The notes under the pieces were generated by a model, which worked only from the letters and a program-made list of their open reading frames with translations, had not been told where the DNA came from and ran no database searches. Shown here piece by piece: positions 25,282 to 33,530 of a stretch of DNA of 64,000 nt. The DNA comes from Micavibrio sp. UBA6145 (GTDB lineage Bacteria; Pseudomonadota; Alphaproteobacteria; Micavibrionales; UBA1664). The stretch is taken from contig DIUZ01000002.1 in NCBI GenBank assembly GCA_002423205.1, forward strand, positions 449,814-513,813, given 5' to 3'. A program made the translations under genes and the position numbers. Each line of letters begins with the position of its first letter. Position 1 is the stretch's first letter.

Positions 25282-26553
25282 TCAATTGTCTATGACAATT
25301 TTTTTGCTTTTAACGGGCTTCTTTTTATCTTTCCTGACGTTGATAGCAGAAGCATCGAGCGTGTTTTTCAGGTGAGCCGCATAAAACTGCTCGATCATTT
25401 CAACGCTGGTACGGCAGTTTTTGGCGATTTGATAAATGTCTGCACCTTCCATGAGGCGTAGGCAGATGTAGGTATGACGCAAGCTATAGGCTGTACGTAC
25501 ATTCCCGTCACGGTCGTGCTTCAATTTTAGTTCATCTAGAATGTCGTTGAGCGCTCTGCGTGGCGTTCCGTCAAAAATCTTGTCTGTAGGTTTGCCGTTG
25601 TGCCGTTTTTGCATTCGTTGGAAAGGCAGAATGGCTCCTGTCATACTTTTGCAGTAACCAATCCCGCGCTTACCGCGCACTTCAATTTCTAGGAGGCGTT
25701 CGCCTGTATCTTGGTCTGTCACGGCTGTGACATCCCTGTATTCAAGGCGGCCAGCCTCGTCAGGCCGTAGCCCTGTGTTCGCCATGAATAGCACGTAGTC
25801 GTGCAAATCCTCCCAGACTTGGCGGTATCGCTCACTGGACGGATTTTTGGCGCGTTCGCGTGTCGCCTCATAAAGCGCCTTGTATTCGGTAGGTGAAAAC
25901 CAAGCCCGATGCTTGACTTTGCCAGATGTTTTATAGGGCGGTGATATATCGGGAACCTGAGGTATCCAGCCATAGCGATGCGCCGTTTTAAGAACGAGGC
26001 GCAAAGCAACGGTTTCGTGATGCAGCGTACTACGTGAGGGTATTCTGCCTTTGTGGCCGTTTTTGTTTCGTTGGATGCGGTATTCCTGAACAAGCCCTGC
26101 GGAAATCTCGGTAACAAGCTTATCACCAAAGAAGGGCATAAGATGGACGTGGATACGCCGTACATGCTCTTTTACCCATTCCTCATTGCGCTGCCCCTGC
26201 GTAATAATGCCGTATTCATTGATGAATTTCTCGGCGGCTTCGCGGAAAGTCGGCCCTGAAGCCTTCTTGGGCTTCGCTGGGGCCATTGCGTGATATTCAG
26301 TCGATCTTTCTTGCTGGCCAAACTTCCGAAAGAGAAGGGATGTACGGTCGTCTTGTCTGTGGCGCTTCGTGTCCACATAGACGGCCATATACCATCCCTT
26401 CGCTATCTCTTTTGCTTGAGGAAGGCTTTCTTCTTTTGTGGAAACGCGGTGGTTGCGTCCATTCATGTATGTGGAGCACTGCCAGTAGCGGCTGTTGTGG
26501 CGTTTATAGACATGGACTCTGCCGTCCATGAATGAGTGTGTTTCAGTGTGCAT
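25282..26553 (-). CDS. Tyrosine recombinase (phage-type integrase)
   Basis: The 423-residue site-specific recombinase belongs to the phage integrase family. The N-terminal part (YKRHNSRYWQCSTYMNGR) looks like an arm-binding domain, followed by a SAM-like core-binding domain (about 100-190). In the catalytic domain the first Arg lies in NTGLRPDEAGRLEY, RHTY gives the His/Arg pair, and the nucleophile Tyr is in IEQFYAAHL. ATG 26553 follows an AGGT-type site. It is 122 bases from the right att core, as expected for an integrase encoded at one element end. It probably catalyses insertion into the tRNA-Ser anticodon loop. Confidence 0.93.
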   Translation of the reverse strand: MHTETHSFMDGRVHVYKRHNSRYWQCSTYMNGRNHRVSTKEESLPQAKEIAKGWYMAVYVDTKRHRQDDRTSLLFRKFGQQERSTEYHAMAPAKPKKASGPTFREAAEKFINEYGIITQGQRNEEWVKEHVRRIHVHLMPFFGDKLVTEISAGLVQEYRIQRNKNGHKGRIPSRSTLHHETVALRLVLKTAHRYGWIPQVPDISPPYKTSGKVKHRAWFSPTEYKALYEATRERAKNPSSERYRQVWEDLHDYVLFMANTGLRPDEAGRLEYRDVTAVTDQDTGERLLEIEVRGKRGIGYCKSMTGAILPFQRMQKRHNGKPTDKIFDGTPRRALNDILDELKLKHDRDGNVRTAYSLRHTYICLRLMEGADIYQIAKNCRTSVEMIEQFYAAHLKNTLDASAINVRKDKKKPVKSKKIVIDN

Positions 26554-26577
26554 CACTTACCTCGCTTACAATCGAAA

Positions 26578-26597
26578 GTGTGTAAGACATGTGTAAG
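26578..26597. other. Probable integrase arm-type sites, right
   Basis: GTGTGTAAG (26578-26586) and TGTGTAAG (26590-26597) repeat the pair found near the left end at 11882-11902, in the same orientation and with spacing that differs by one base. They lie between the integrase start and the right att core. They may also place integrase binding over its own promoter, giving autoregulation. Confidence 0.6.
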
Positions 26598-26674
26598 TGT
26601 ATCTGGAAAAGATTAAAATTCTTAACCGATTGATTTATATAAGGAATATAGTGTTCTGACTTGGTGTAATCTGA

Positions 26675-26690
26675 TTTCAAGACTGGTGCC
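26675..26690. repeat. att core, right end of integrated element
   Basis: This is the second copy of the 16-bp core TTTCAAGACTGGTGCC, with flanks different from the left copy. On the element side the bases (CTGA) do not continue a tRNA, so the insertion does not rebuild the target gene. Confidence 0.9.
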
Positions 26691-26713
26691 ATCAACCGCT
26701 CGGCCACCCATCC
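26675..26713 (-). pseudogene. 5' half of split tRNA-Ser(UGA)
   Basis: Read on the minus strand from 26713, this is the acceptor 5' strand GGATGGG, the D arm (GGCCGAGCGG) and the anticodon arm up to CTTGAAA. Then the sequence changes to unrelated element DNA. The matching 3' half with variable arm, T arm and CCA end is 14.9 kb away at 11765-11831. It still has its native upstream DNA and may be transcribed, but cannot form a tRNA. Confidence 0.92.
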
Positions 26714-26737
26714 ATCGCGAAATAGTCATATAATGTC

Positions 26738-26989
26738 TTAGCGGCGCTCGCAAGCCATCGCGTCGACATTCCGGCGGGCATCCGCCCGGGGGCTGATGCT
26801 TTCGGCACTGTCATCGTTTAGTTTGGGGTCGTTGAAGACCCCGCAGCCAATGCCGTGCGCCGGGGTTTCCTGCGGCGGCGGGGTATACAGGCCGTCTTTA
26901 TAGCTGTCGGCCCGCATCCCGCCGTCGATATGCCCCTTGCAACCAGACAGGAGCAAAACGGCGCTGATAAAGATGAAGGTGTGTTTCAT
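26738..26989 (-). CDS. Small lipoprotein, hypothetical
   Basis: The 83-residue product has a lipoprotein signal ending in the lipobox LLSGC (KHTFIFISAVLLLSGC), so it should be lipidated and membrane-anchored. The mature part is short and polar (GLYTPPPQETPAHG, RADARRNVDAMACERR), with two further Cys residues. No family is recognised. ATG 26989 was chosen because the signal starts there; the longer frame upstream is a shadow of the Gly-rich gene. It is the first gene beyond the integrated element. Confidence 0.65.
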   Translation of the reverse strand: MKHTFIFISAVLLLSGCKGHIDGGMRADSYKDGLYTPPPQETPAHGIGCGVFNDPKLNDDSAESISPRADARRNVDAMACERR

Positions 26990-27002
26990 GTCATTCAGTA
27001 TA

Positions 27003-27033
27003 AACAAAAAAGCCCGGCTGGTGTAGCCGGGCT
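27003..27033 (-). terminator. Rho-independent terminator
   Basis: Stem AGCCCGGCT / AGCCGGGCT (27011-27019 with 27025-27033) is followed on the minus strand by a T-rich run (complement of ACAAAAA). It terminates the Gly/Ser-rich gene that ends at 27057. Confidence 0.8.
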
Positions 27034-27056
27034 CTTGAATGTGTAAGGGGCAGGGT

Positions 27057-27440
27057 TTAGGAACCGCCACCGCCGCCCGAACCACCGGAACTACCGCCCG
27101 AAGATCCGCCGCTGCTGCCCGAACCTGAAGCCGAGCCGCTGCCAGGCAGGCCGCCGCCGGCAACGCTGCCGTCCCCGGTCGTGCTGCTTGCGCCGTCGCC
27201 TGATACAGTGCCGTTGATACCCTGCTCATTGCTGTTGGCGTCCGCGCCGACCGATGTGCCGGCCCCTGCGGTGGTGCTCAGGCCCGATGCGCCGGTGGTC
27301 GTGCCAACGGTCACGCCCGTCGTGCCGGAGCCTGAAATGGTGCTGCCGTTTGAGCTGGATGCCTGCGCATCTGCGCCGTATGTGCCGAAGGCAACGGCCA
27401 GAAGGGCCGCGGCCAGCACTTTGACTGTACTGTCTTTCAT
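27057..27440 (-). CDS. Secreted Gly/Ser/Thr-rich low-complexity protein
   Basis: The 127-residue product has a signal peptide (VKVLAAALLAVAFGTYGADA) followed by an almost purely Gly/Ser/Thr/Ala sequence ending in GGSSGG repeats. No folded domain is visible. ATG 27440 is preceded by AAGGAG. It may be a surface or matrix component; function is unknown. It has its own terminator downstream. Confidence 0.7.
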   Translation of the reverse strand: MKDSTVKVLAAALLAVAFGTYGADAQASSSNGSTISGSGTTGVTVGTTTGASGLSTTAGAGTSVGADANSNEQGINGTVSGDGASSTTGDGSVAGGGLPGSGSASGSGSSGGSSGGSSGGSGGGGGS

Positions 27441-27576
27441 GTGAATCTCCTTGTTGTGGAACATCTAAAAGTTAACAACGAAATACGGGAAAGAAAGATC
27501 CATGCGCATATCTATATTTTCGTGGGAGTCCGGAACTTTTATCTGCCCTGCGCCCGCGAATTGCGTATAAGGGGAT

Positions 27577-28377
27577 ATGATGTTTCTGGCTTCAAAACTG
27601 TTCTGGTTTGTCATCGCGCCGTTCAACCTGGCCATTTTTGCGCTGACCGGCGCAATGTTTGCCATGATGCTCAAACAACATATCCTTGCCCGCAAACTGG
27701 GTATCCTGGCCTTTTCCATCCTGCTGATCTTCGGCGTGCTGCCGACCGGCCAGTTCATGGTCCGCTATCTGGAAACGCGTTTTGCCGCGCCAGCCCCCAT
27801 GCCCGCGCGTGTATCCGGGATCATCATTCTGGGTGGGGCGCTGGACACCGGCCTTGGCACCGTGCACGGCACGCCGCAGGTGAATGCCAGCGCCGACCGC
27901 ATCAACACTTTCGTCACGCTGGCGCGCCAGTACCCGCGCGCGCGTCTGGTTTATACCGGCGGTATCGGCGCGATTGATGGACGTGGTCAGTCAGAAGGTT
28001 CGATGATCCGCGACATGTTGGCCAAGGTCTACAATTTCAATCCCGGCGCGCGTTTGAGCGTTGAAGATCAATCCCGCACCACCGCTGAAAACGTCACCCT
28101 GACTAAGGCGCAGCAGCAACCGCTGGCCGATCAGGAGTGGCTTCTGGTTACATCGGCATCACACATGCCTCGTGCCCTGGGTAGTTTTCGCGCAGGTGGC
28201 TGGAACGTCACGCCGGTCCCGGCCGATTATTTGACCGGTGGCACCGCACACCACACATTCCTTGAAAACATGAACCTCTCACACACCGCCGTTAAGGAAA
28301 TCGTGGGCATTGCTGCCTACGCCCTGACCGGGAAATGGACGAATAAAGATGTTGTTACGACGACTGCTGCTGACTAG
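27577..28377 (+). CDS. YdcF/ElyC-family (DUF218) membrane protein
   Basis: The 266-residue product has two N-terminal membrane helices (about 3-60) and a DUF218 domain with the family segments GIIILGGALDTG, YTGGIG, SRTTAENVTLT and TSASHMPRALGSF. The SanA/ElyC/YdcF proteins act in envelope integrity and lipid-carrier-linked polysaccharide metabolism. It overlaps the transglycosylase gene by 29 bases, so the two are coupled, consistent with a cell-wall role. Confidence 0.87.
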   Translation: MMFLASKLFWFVIAPFNLAIFALTGAMFAMMLKQHILARKLGILAFSILLIFGVLPTGQFMVRYLETRFAAPAPMPARVSGIIILGGALDTGLGTVHGTPQVNASADRINTFVTLARQYPRARLVYTGGIGAIDGRGQSEGSMIRDMLAKVYNFNPGARLSVEDQSRTTAENVTLTKAQQQPLADQEWLLVTSASHMPRALGSFRAGGWNVTPVPADYLTGGTAHHTFLENMNLSHTAVKEIVGIAAYALTGKWTNKDVVTTTAAD

Positions 28378-29467
28378 CGTTTTTACGATTGCCACCGTCG
28401 CCTGTTCGAACGCGGAAGACGCATCGACGCGCCAAATGTACCAGCGCTACGGCAATGCGCAGGGTGCAGGCGCACCCGTCACCCGCGCCGCGCCGCAGAT
28501 TTCCCAGCCCGTGTATGAGAATACCACGCGCACACAGAACGATGTCGGCGGCTTCGACCACTGGCTCCATAATTTCCGCAAGCGTGCCGCCGGGCAGGGG
28601 CTGCAACCCGGTTTTCTGAGTAGCGCGCTGGGCGGGATTGAATACAAACCCCGCGTGATCGAGCTGGACGGCAAGCAGCCCGAAAATAAAATCACGTTCC
28701 AGCAGTATAAAAAGAACATCGTTTCGCAAAAGCGCATCACCGATGGCCGCAAATATCTGAGCCAGCATCACGCGCTGCTCAACCGCGTCAGCAAACAATA
28801 CGGCGTGCCGCCCCAATACATCGTGGCGCTCTGGGGCATTGAAACCAATTTCGGTGCCAACACCGGCGGGTTTGATACACTCTCCGCGCTCGCCACACTC
28901 GCGTATGAGGGGCGTCGCGCATCCTTCTTTGAAAATGAATTTATCAAAGCCCTGAAAATCATGCAGGGCGGCCATGCCGGCACCGACCGCCTGACGGGCT
29001 CATGGGCGGGTGCCATGGGCCAGTGCCAGTTTATGCCGAGCAGTTACCTGCGTTACGGCGCGGATGGTGATGGCGACGGGAACATCAATATCTGGTCAAA
29101 TCTGCCGGACGTGTTCGCGTCCACGGCCAACTACCTGAAGACGGAAGGGTGGAATCCCTACCTGCGCTGGGGGCGGGCTGTGACCGCCCCGGCGACGATT
29201 GCCGACTCCCTCTATGGCCGCGAAACCAAAAAACCTTTGTCATATTGGGCCGCACAGGGGGTAAAGCTGCCGGGTGGAAAACCCCTGCCTGTTACCCGGG
29301 AAACGGCGGATTTGCTGGCTTCTCTGGTCGCGCCCGATGGCCCCGGCACAGAAACGTATTTAGTGTATCAGAACTATAATGTTATTATGCACTGGAACCG
29401 GTCCACCTACTTTGCTACAAGCGTCGGACTTCTTGCCGATGCCATAGCAAACGGACCGGCAAGATAG
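28349..29467 (+). CDS. MltB-type lytic murein transglycosylase (lipoprotein)
   Basis: The 372-residue outer-membrane lipoprotein cleaves peptidoglycan glycan strands to 1,6-anhydro products. The signal ends at lipobox TVAC (Cys19). The SLT_2/MltB domain shows YGVPPQYIVALWGIETNFG with catalytic Glu165, then GAMGQCQFMPS and a DGDGDGNINIW loop. A C-terminal part that looks like the short repeat found in such enzymes (VYQNYNVIMHWNRSTYFA) follows. It is coupled to the YdcF-like gene and followed by RlpA, a second glycan-strand enzyme. Confidence 0.92.
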   Translation: MLLRRLLLTSVFTIATVACSNAEDASTRQMYQRYGNAQGAGAPVTRAAPQISQPVYENTTRTQNDVGGFDHWLHNFRKRAAGQGLQPGFLSSALGGIEYKPRVIELDGKQPENKITFQQYKKNIVSQKRITDGRKYLSQHHALLNRVSKQYGVPPQYIVALWGIETNFGANTGGFDTLSALATLAYEGRRASFFENEFIKALKIMQGGHAGTDRLTGSWAGAMGQCQFMPSSYLRYGADGDGDGNINIWSNLPDVFASTANYLKTEGWNPYLRWGRAVTAPATIADSLYGRETKKPLSYWAAQGVKLPGGKPLPVTRETADLLASLVAPDGPGTETYLVYQNYNVIMHWNRSTYFATSVGLLADAIANGPAR

Positions 29468-29551
29468 GTAAGGTTTTTGAGTATCTCTCGCGGAAGGCTT
29501 AGCGGCTTCTGACTTCAAGTACCCGGATTAACAAAAACGGATTTGATCACA

Positions 29552-30523
29552 GTGCGCTATCTTCTCACCACCGCCGTTCTGGCGGTCTCTCTCGCTCTTG
29601 TGGGCTGTGCCCAGGATAAGTCGGTCGGAAAATTCCGCGTCGGCAAGGCCTATGACATCAAGGGCAAAACCTATTACCCGCAAGAATCCTATACCCGCGA
29701 ACAGACCGGCATCGCCTCATGGTATGGCCCGGGCTTCCATGGTCGTAAAACCGCCAACGGCGAACGTTTCGACCAGAACGGCCTGACCGCCGCGCACCCG
29801 ACCCTGCAAATGCCCTCACTGGTACGCGTGACCAATCTTGAAAACGGCAAAACGCTGGTCGTGCGGGTCAATGACCGCGGGCCATTCCATTCCAACCGTA
29901 TTATCGACCTGTCCAAAGGCGCCGCAGAGGAGCTGGGCATTATCGCCACCGGCACGGCCAATGTCCGCGTTCAGGTTCTTGGGCCGGAATCCAAGGCGCT
30001 TGCCGCCGCCGCCAAACAGGGCGTGGATACCCGCCGCGCCGAAGTTGCCGTCAACGAAACCGGGCGTCTCGGCCCGCAATTCGCATCCTTCTACCCGACC
30101 TTCGTGGCCGCGCGGCAGCCTGACGTGATGGTCGCCGCATCCGGCTTCCAGCCTGGCCTGCCGGCCGGCGCGCATGTCGAGGCGCAGACACTCGCCGTTC
30201 CCGCTGATATGGGTATGGCCGCCATGGTCGAGCCTGTGGTCGTGGATACGATCGACCCGGTCGCATCCGTCATCGCCGCCGAGCAGCAACGCGCCATGCC
30301 GTCCGCGCCGCCGGTGCCGAGCGTGCGCCCGGTGGCCCGGAACCTGCCGCCCAAGCACAAGACGGCTGCCATCTTCCAGATGGCCCCCGTGGCCGAAGAT
30401 GGCGCGTCTGACACCGGCGCTATCCGCCCGCTGGCGCTGGCATCGGAAGAGCAGACCAATTACATGCCCGCCAACCCCAAGTTTCTGGGGATGCGGCCGG
30501 TTGTGGACGACACGCGCCGTTGA
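29552..30523 (+). CDS. rlpA: RlpA-like septal lytic transglycosylase lipoprotein
   Basis: The 323-residue product has a lipoprotein signal (VSLALVGC) and a double-psi beta-barrel domain with the RlpA hallmarks GIASWYGPGFHGRKTANGE, LVRVTNL, VVRVNDRGPF and IIDLSKGAAEELG. RlpA cuts denuded glycan strands at the septum or poles. The usual C-terminal SPOR domain is missing; instead there is a ~170-residue Ala/Pro/Val-rich tail. GTG 29552 is preferred to TTG 29543 because of spacing from CGGA. Confidence 0.88.
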   Translation: MRYLLTTAVLAVSLALVGCAQDKSVGKFRVGKAYDIKGKTYYPQESYTREQTGIASWYGPGFHGRKTANGERFDQNGLTAAHPTLQMPSLVRVTNLENGKTLVVRVNDRGPFHSNRIIDLSKGAAEELGIIATGTANVRVQVLGPESKALAAAAKQGVDTRRAEVAVNETGRLGPQFASFYPTFVAARQPDVMVAASGFQPGLPAGAHVEAQTLAVPADMGMAAMVEPVVVDTIDPVASVIAAEQQRAMPSAPPVPSVRPVARNLPPKHKTAAIFQMAPVAEDGASDTGAIRPLALASEEQTNYMPANPKFLGMRPVVDDTRR

Positions 30524-30584
30524 TATTGGCGGCCTTTTTCTAAATACTTGCCCTCAACGATTCACATCCAACGGGTAGTATTTG

Positions 30585-31712
30585 ATGCGCCGCCTTATCG
30601 CCGGACTTGTCCTTCTTTTGTCTCTTTCATTCCCCGCTTTTGCGCAGACCGTCGAGACGGTCGCCAAGACCGCGTATATCGTCGACGCCACCACGGGCAC
30701 CGTCCTGCTCGACAAGGCATCGCATACCCGTATCCCGACCGCATCCATGTCCAAGATCATGACCACCGCCACGGTGTTCGAAGCCATACGCGCCGGGCAA
30801 ATCACCCTCGACACAAAACTGCCCGTCTCTGAAAAAGCGTGGCGCATGGGCGGATCGAAAATGTTCGTCGAACTGGGCGCGCAGATTTCGGTCGAAGACC
30901 TGCTCAAAGGTGTCATCATCCAATCCGGCAACGATGCCACCATCGTGCTGGCCGAAGGTATCGCGGGTTCGGAAGAGGCGTTCGTAGCGAGAATGAACCA
31001 GCTCGCCCAGAAATGGGGTCTGAAAGATACGCACTTCATGGATGTATCCGGCATGCCGCACCCGGATCACTATTCCACCGCGCATGACCTTGCCATCATC
31101 GCATGGCGCCTGATCCGCGATTATCCGGAAGAATACAAATATTACGCGATGACCGAATTCACATGGCATGGCATCACCCAGCCCAACCGCAACCCGCTGC
31201 TCGGCAAGGTTGAGGGCGCGGACGGCGTGAAAACCGGCCACACGGAAGAGGCGGGTTACTGCCTCATCGGTTCCGCCCAGCGCGATGGCCGCCGCGTCAT
31301 CGCCGTCATGACCGGTATGTCCAGCTGGAACGAACGCGTGCAGGAAAGCATCCGCCTCGTCGAATGGTCGCTCAAAAACTTCAAGCTTGCGACACTGCTG
31401 AAAAGCGGCCAGGTCGTGGGCAAGGCCCCGGTCGTCTACGGCGACTCTGACTCGGTGCAACTGGTTGCGGGCACCAATGTCGCCTCGACCGTGCCGATGA
31501 CCTATAACGCCAAGGACCTGACCGTCAAAATCCGCTTCATGACCCCGCTGATCGCCCCGATCAAGGCCGGCCAGCAGGTGGGTACGGTGGTGGTCAGCGC
31601 CCCGGGCTCCGCCACACCGCAGGAATACCCGATGCTGGCCGGTGCGGATGTTGCCAAGAAAGGCTTTATCGGCCTAACCTTGGACAAGATCATTCAGGCT
31701 GCCAAAAATTGA
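30585..31712 (+). CDS. dacA: D-alanyl-D-alanine carboxypeptidase (PBP5/6 family)
   Basis: The 375-residue exported DD-carboxypeptidase trims the terminal D-Ala of peptidoglycan stem peptides. The signal peptide ends FPAFAQ. Active-site motifs are SMSK (S54, K57), SGN (114-116) and KTG (216-218). A C-terminal beta-rich PBP5_C domain follows (about 265-355), ending in an amphipathic segment (LTLDKIIQAAKN) for membrane attachment. ATG 30585 is used; the preceding TTG is less likely. It is followed 12 bases later by tmk. Confidence 0.93.
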   Translation: MRRLIAGLVLLLSLSFPAFAQTVETVAKTAYIVDATTGTVLLDKASHTRIPTASMSKIMTTATVFEAIRAGQITLDTKLPVSEKAWRMGGSKMFVELGAQISVEDLLKGVIIQSGNDATIVLAEGIAGSEEAFVARMNQLAQKWGLKDTHFMDVSGMPHPDHYSTAHDLAIIAWRLIRDYPEEYKYYAMTEFTWHGITQPNRNPLLGKVEGADGVKTGHTEEAGYCLIGSAQRDGRRVIAVMTGMSSWNERVQESIRLVEWSLKNFKLATLLKSGQVVGKAPVVYGDSDSVQLVAGTNVASTVPMTYNAKDLTVKIRFMTPLIAPIKAGQQVGTVVVSAPGSATPQEYPMLAGADVAKKGFIGLTLDKIIQAAKN

Positions 31713-31724
31713 TAAGGAATAGTG

Positions 31725-32321
31725 ATGTTTATCACGTTTGAGGGCGGTGACGGTGGCGGTAAAACCACCCAGATCCGCCTGCTCAAAGACAGGCTCTCAC
31801 AAACGGGCAGGGACGTCGTCCTCACGCGCGAACCCGGCGGCACACCCGAAGCCGAAAAAATCCGGGCGCTTGTTTTACAAAGCGGCAACAACTGGTCGCC
31901 CATCACCGAAACCCTGATGATGTTCGCTGCGCGCGCCATGCATGTGCGCGACCTGATCAAACCCGCGCTCGATGCCGGCAAGATCGTCCTCTGCGACCGT
32001 TTCACGGATTCAACCCGCGCGTATCAGGGTTATGCCGGCGGCATGGATTTGTCCGTCATCGAAGATCTCAAACGCATCACCATCGGTGATCTGGAACCGG
32101 ACCGTACCATCGTTCTCGACATTCCCGCCGCCACCGGCCTTGCCCGTTCCACATCCGGGACCGCCGAAGGCGCGCAGGAAGAAAAGGGCATCGCGTTTCA
32201 GGAAAAACTCCGCGCCGGGTATCTTGCAATCGCCAGACAAAACCCGCACCGCTGCACCGTCGTCGATGCCGCGCGCGAAATCGACGTCGTCGCCGCCGAT
32301 ATCTGGAAGGTGTTCGCATGA
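31725..32321 (+). CDS. tmk: Thymidylate kinase
   Basis: The 198-residue enzyme phosphorylates dTMP to dTDP with ATP. The Walker A loop EGGDGGGKTT is at residues 6-15, the DRF segment (CDRFTDSTRAYQG) near 90-102, and a lid (GTAEGAQEEKG) follows near 145. Length matches the family. ATG 31725 is preceded by AAGGA. The stop overlaps the holB start by four bases (ATGA), a common tmk-holB arrangement. Confidence 0.95.
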   Translation: MFITFEGGDGGGKTTQIRLLKDRLSQTGRDVVLTREPGGTPEAEKIRALVLQSGNNWSPITETLMMFAARAMHVRDLIKPALDAGKIVLCDRFTDSTRAYQGYAGGMDLSVIEDLKRITIGDLEPDRTIVLDIPAATGLARSTSGTAEGAQEEKGIAFQEKLRAGYLAIARQNPHRCTVVDAAREIDVVAADIWKVFA

Positions 32322-33421
32322 GCCTGTTCGGCGACGACGAAGACCTGCACGACGAAGTCGCGGAAAAAGAAACCGCGCTCAATGCACCAAGCGTACCCAC
32401 GCCGCGCCTCAACCCCGACCTGATTGCGCATGGCGCGATCGAGGCGCAGCTACTTGACTGGTGGGCCAAAGGCGCGATGCCGCACACCATCATCCTGTCG
32501 GGCGTGCCGGGCATCGGTAAGGCGACGCTGGCATTCCGCCTCGCGCGGTTCCTGTTCACGCATCCCGATGCACCGGGCGGTGGATTGTTCGGCGCTGAAC
32601 CGTTACCGACATCGCTGGCCACGCCCGAAAGCGATCCCGTCTTCCAGCGCGTCGCATCCGGCGGCCATTCCGATTTGATGAGTGTTGCGCGCACCATGAA
32701 CGAACGCACCAGCCGCATGCACGACGAAGTGCTGGTCGATGATGTGCGCACCATCCCGCTGTTCCTGCGCAAGACTGCCGGTGACGGCGGCTGGCGCGTG
32801 GTCATTGTGGATGAGGCCGAGACGCTCAACCGCAACGCTCAGAACGCGCTCCTCAAAATTCTGGAAGAACCGCCGCCGCGCGCGGTGCTGATCCTCATCA
32901 CGCAAACTGCCGGCGCACTGATCCCGACCATCCGTTCGCGTGCGCGCGTCCTGCATATGGATGCGCCGCCGCTGGCCGACTTCACCGCGCTCATGCGCAA
33001 ATATCGCCCTGACCTGACGACATCGGATATCGAGCTTCTGGGACAGGTCGCCGGCAACGCGCCGGGCAGGGCGCTCAGCCTCCTCGATCAGGGCGGTATC
33101 GCCGCCATCCGCAATACCGTCGACATGCTCGACACCCTCCCGCAGGCGGAGGACAAGGCCCTGTGGACCATGGCTGAAAAGCTCAGCGTCCGGGGCGAAC
33201 CCGACCCGCTTTACGGCATGCTGGACGTATCGGCATGGGCCCTGCGCACCCGCGCCACCGCCGCCGCCCTGAAGGATCAGGCCGGACCCATGAAAAACTA
33301 CCTCAATACGCTGGACCAGCTTGAACGCCACCGGACCACATGCGACAAAGGCAACCTGGACCGCCGCCACATGGCGCTGGGTGCTTTACGTATATTGCAA
33401 GCGGGCATGAAAGCCGCATAA
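32318..33421 (+). CDS. holB: DNA polymerase III subunit delta'
   Basis: The 367-residue clamp-loader subunit has an AAA+ domain with a P-loop GVPGIGKAT near residue 60, the DEAE-like segment VIVDEAETLNRNAQNALLKILEEPP, and a sensor region (TIRSRARVL). The Cys zinc finger found in many delta' and gamma/tau proteins is not obvious here. It overlaps tmk and lies upstream of metG, as in many proteobacteria. It should act with gamma/tau and delta to load the beta clamp. Confidence 0.92.
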   Translation: MSLFGDDEDLHDEVAEKETALNAPSVPTPRLNPDLIAHGAIEAQLLDWWAKGAMPHTIILSGVPGIGKATLAFRLARFLFTHPDAPGGGLFGAEPLPTSLATPESDPVFQRVASGGHSDLMSVARTMNERTSRMHDEVLVDDVRTIPLFLRKTAGDGGWRVVIVDEAETLNRNAQNALLKILEEPPPRAVLILITQTAGALIPTIRSRARVLHMDAPPLADFTALMRKYRPDLTTSDIELLGQVAGNAPGRALSLLDQGGIAAIRNTVDMLDTLPQAEDKALWTMAEKLSVRGEPDPLYGMLDVSAWALRTRATAAALKDQAGPMKNYLNTLDQLERHRTTCDKGNLDRRHMALGALRILQAGMKAA

Positions 33422-33426
33422 TACGT

Positions 33427-33516
33427 CATTGCGAGGAGGCCGAAGGCCGACGCGGCAATCCATAGGCTTATGCATATGGATGCGGTGTATGGATTGCTTC
33501 GCTTACGCTCGCAATG
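33427..33516. repeat. Interspersed palindromic repeat (hairpin) between holB and metG
   Basis: CATTGCGAG (33427-33435) and CTCGCAATG (33508-33516) form the outer arms, and GCAATCCAT (33455-33463) and ATGGATTGC (33489-33497) the inner arms, so the ~90 bases fold into a long hairpin. The CATTGCGAG...GCAATCCA wording is that of small mobile palindromes scattered in many bacterial genomes. No second copy is noticed in this window. Confidence 0.75.
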
Positions 33517-33530
33517 GCAACAGGAACAAC

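Larger units (their letters stand above)
11816..26690. mobile_element. Integrative and mobilizable element with copper/metal resistance cargo
   Basis: The element is 14.9 kb and bounded by a 16-bp direct repeat inside a tRNA-Ser(UGA). It carries a tyrosine integrase at the right end, integrase arm-type repeats near both ends, a MobQ-like relaxase and adjacent oriT, but no mating-pair formation genes, so it is mobilizable rather than self-transmissible. Cargo comprises a metal sensor with an exporter, a HupE pair, a Fic protein, a copper resistance operon, and a complete tRNA-Ser(UGA) that can stand in for the one broken by insertion. No second element or IS copy is visible inside it. Confidence 0.9.

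Noticed and set aside
25063..25461. 132-residue frame on the + strand across the tRNA-Ser
   Set aside because: It runs through the complete tRNA gene and the end of the integrase on the opposite strand; it is a shadow frame.
26738..27229. 163-residue version of the small lipoprotein
   Set aside because: The first 80 residues are an Ala-rich out-of-frame reading of the Gly/Ser-rich gene; the signal peptide and lipobox start at 26989.
27057..27300. Possible tandem-repeat or CRISPR-like array
   Set aside because: The repetition is codon-level Gly/Ser repeats in a coding gene, with no constant repeats and spacers.
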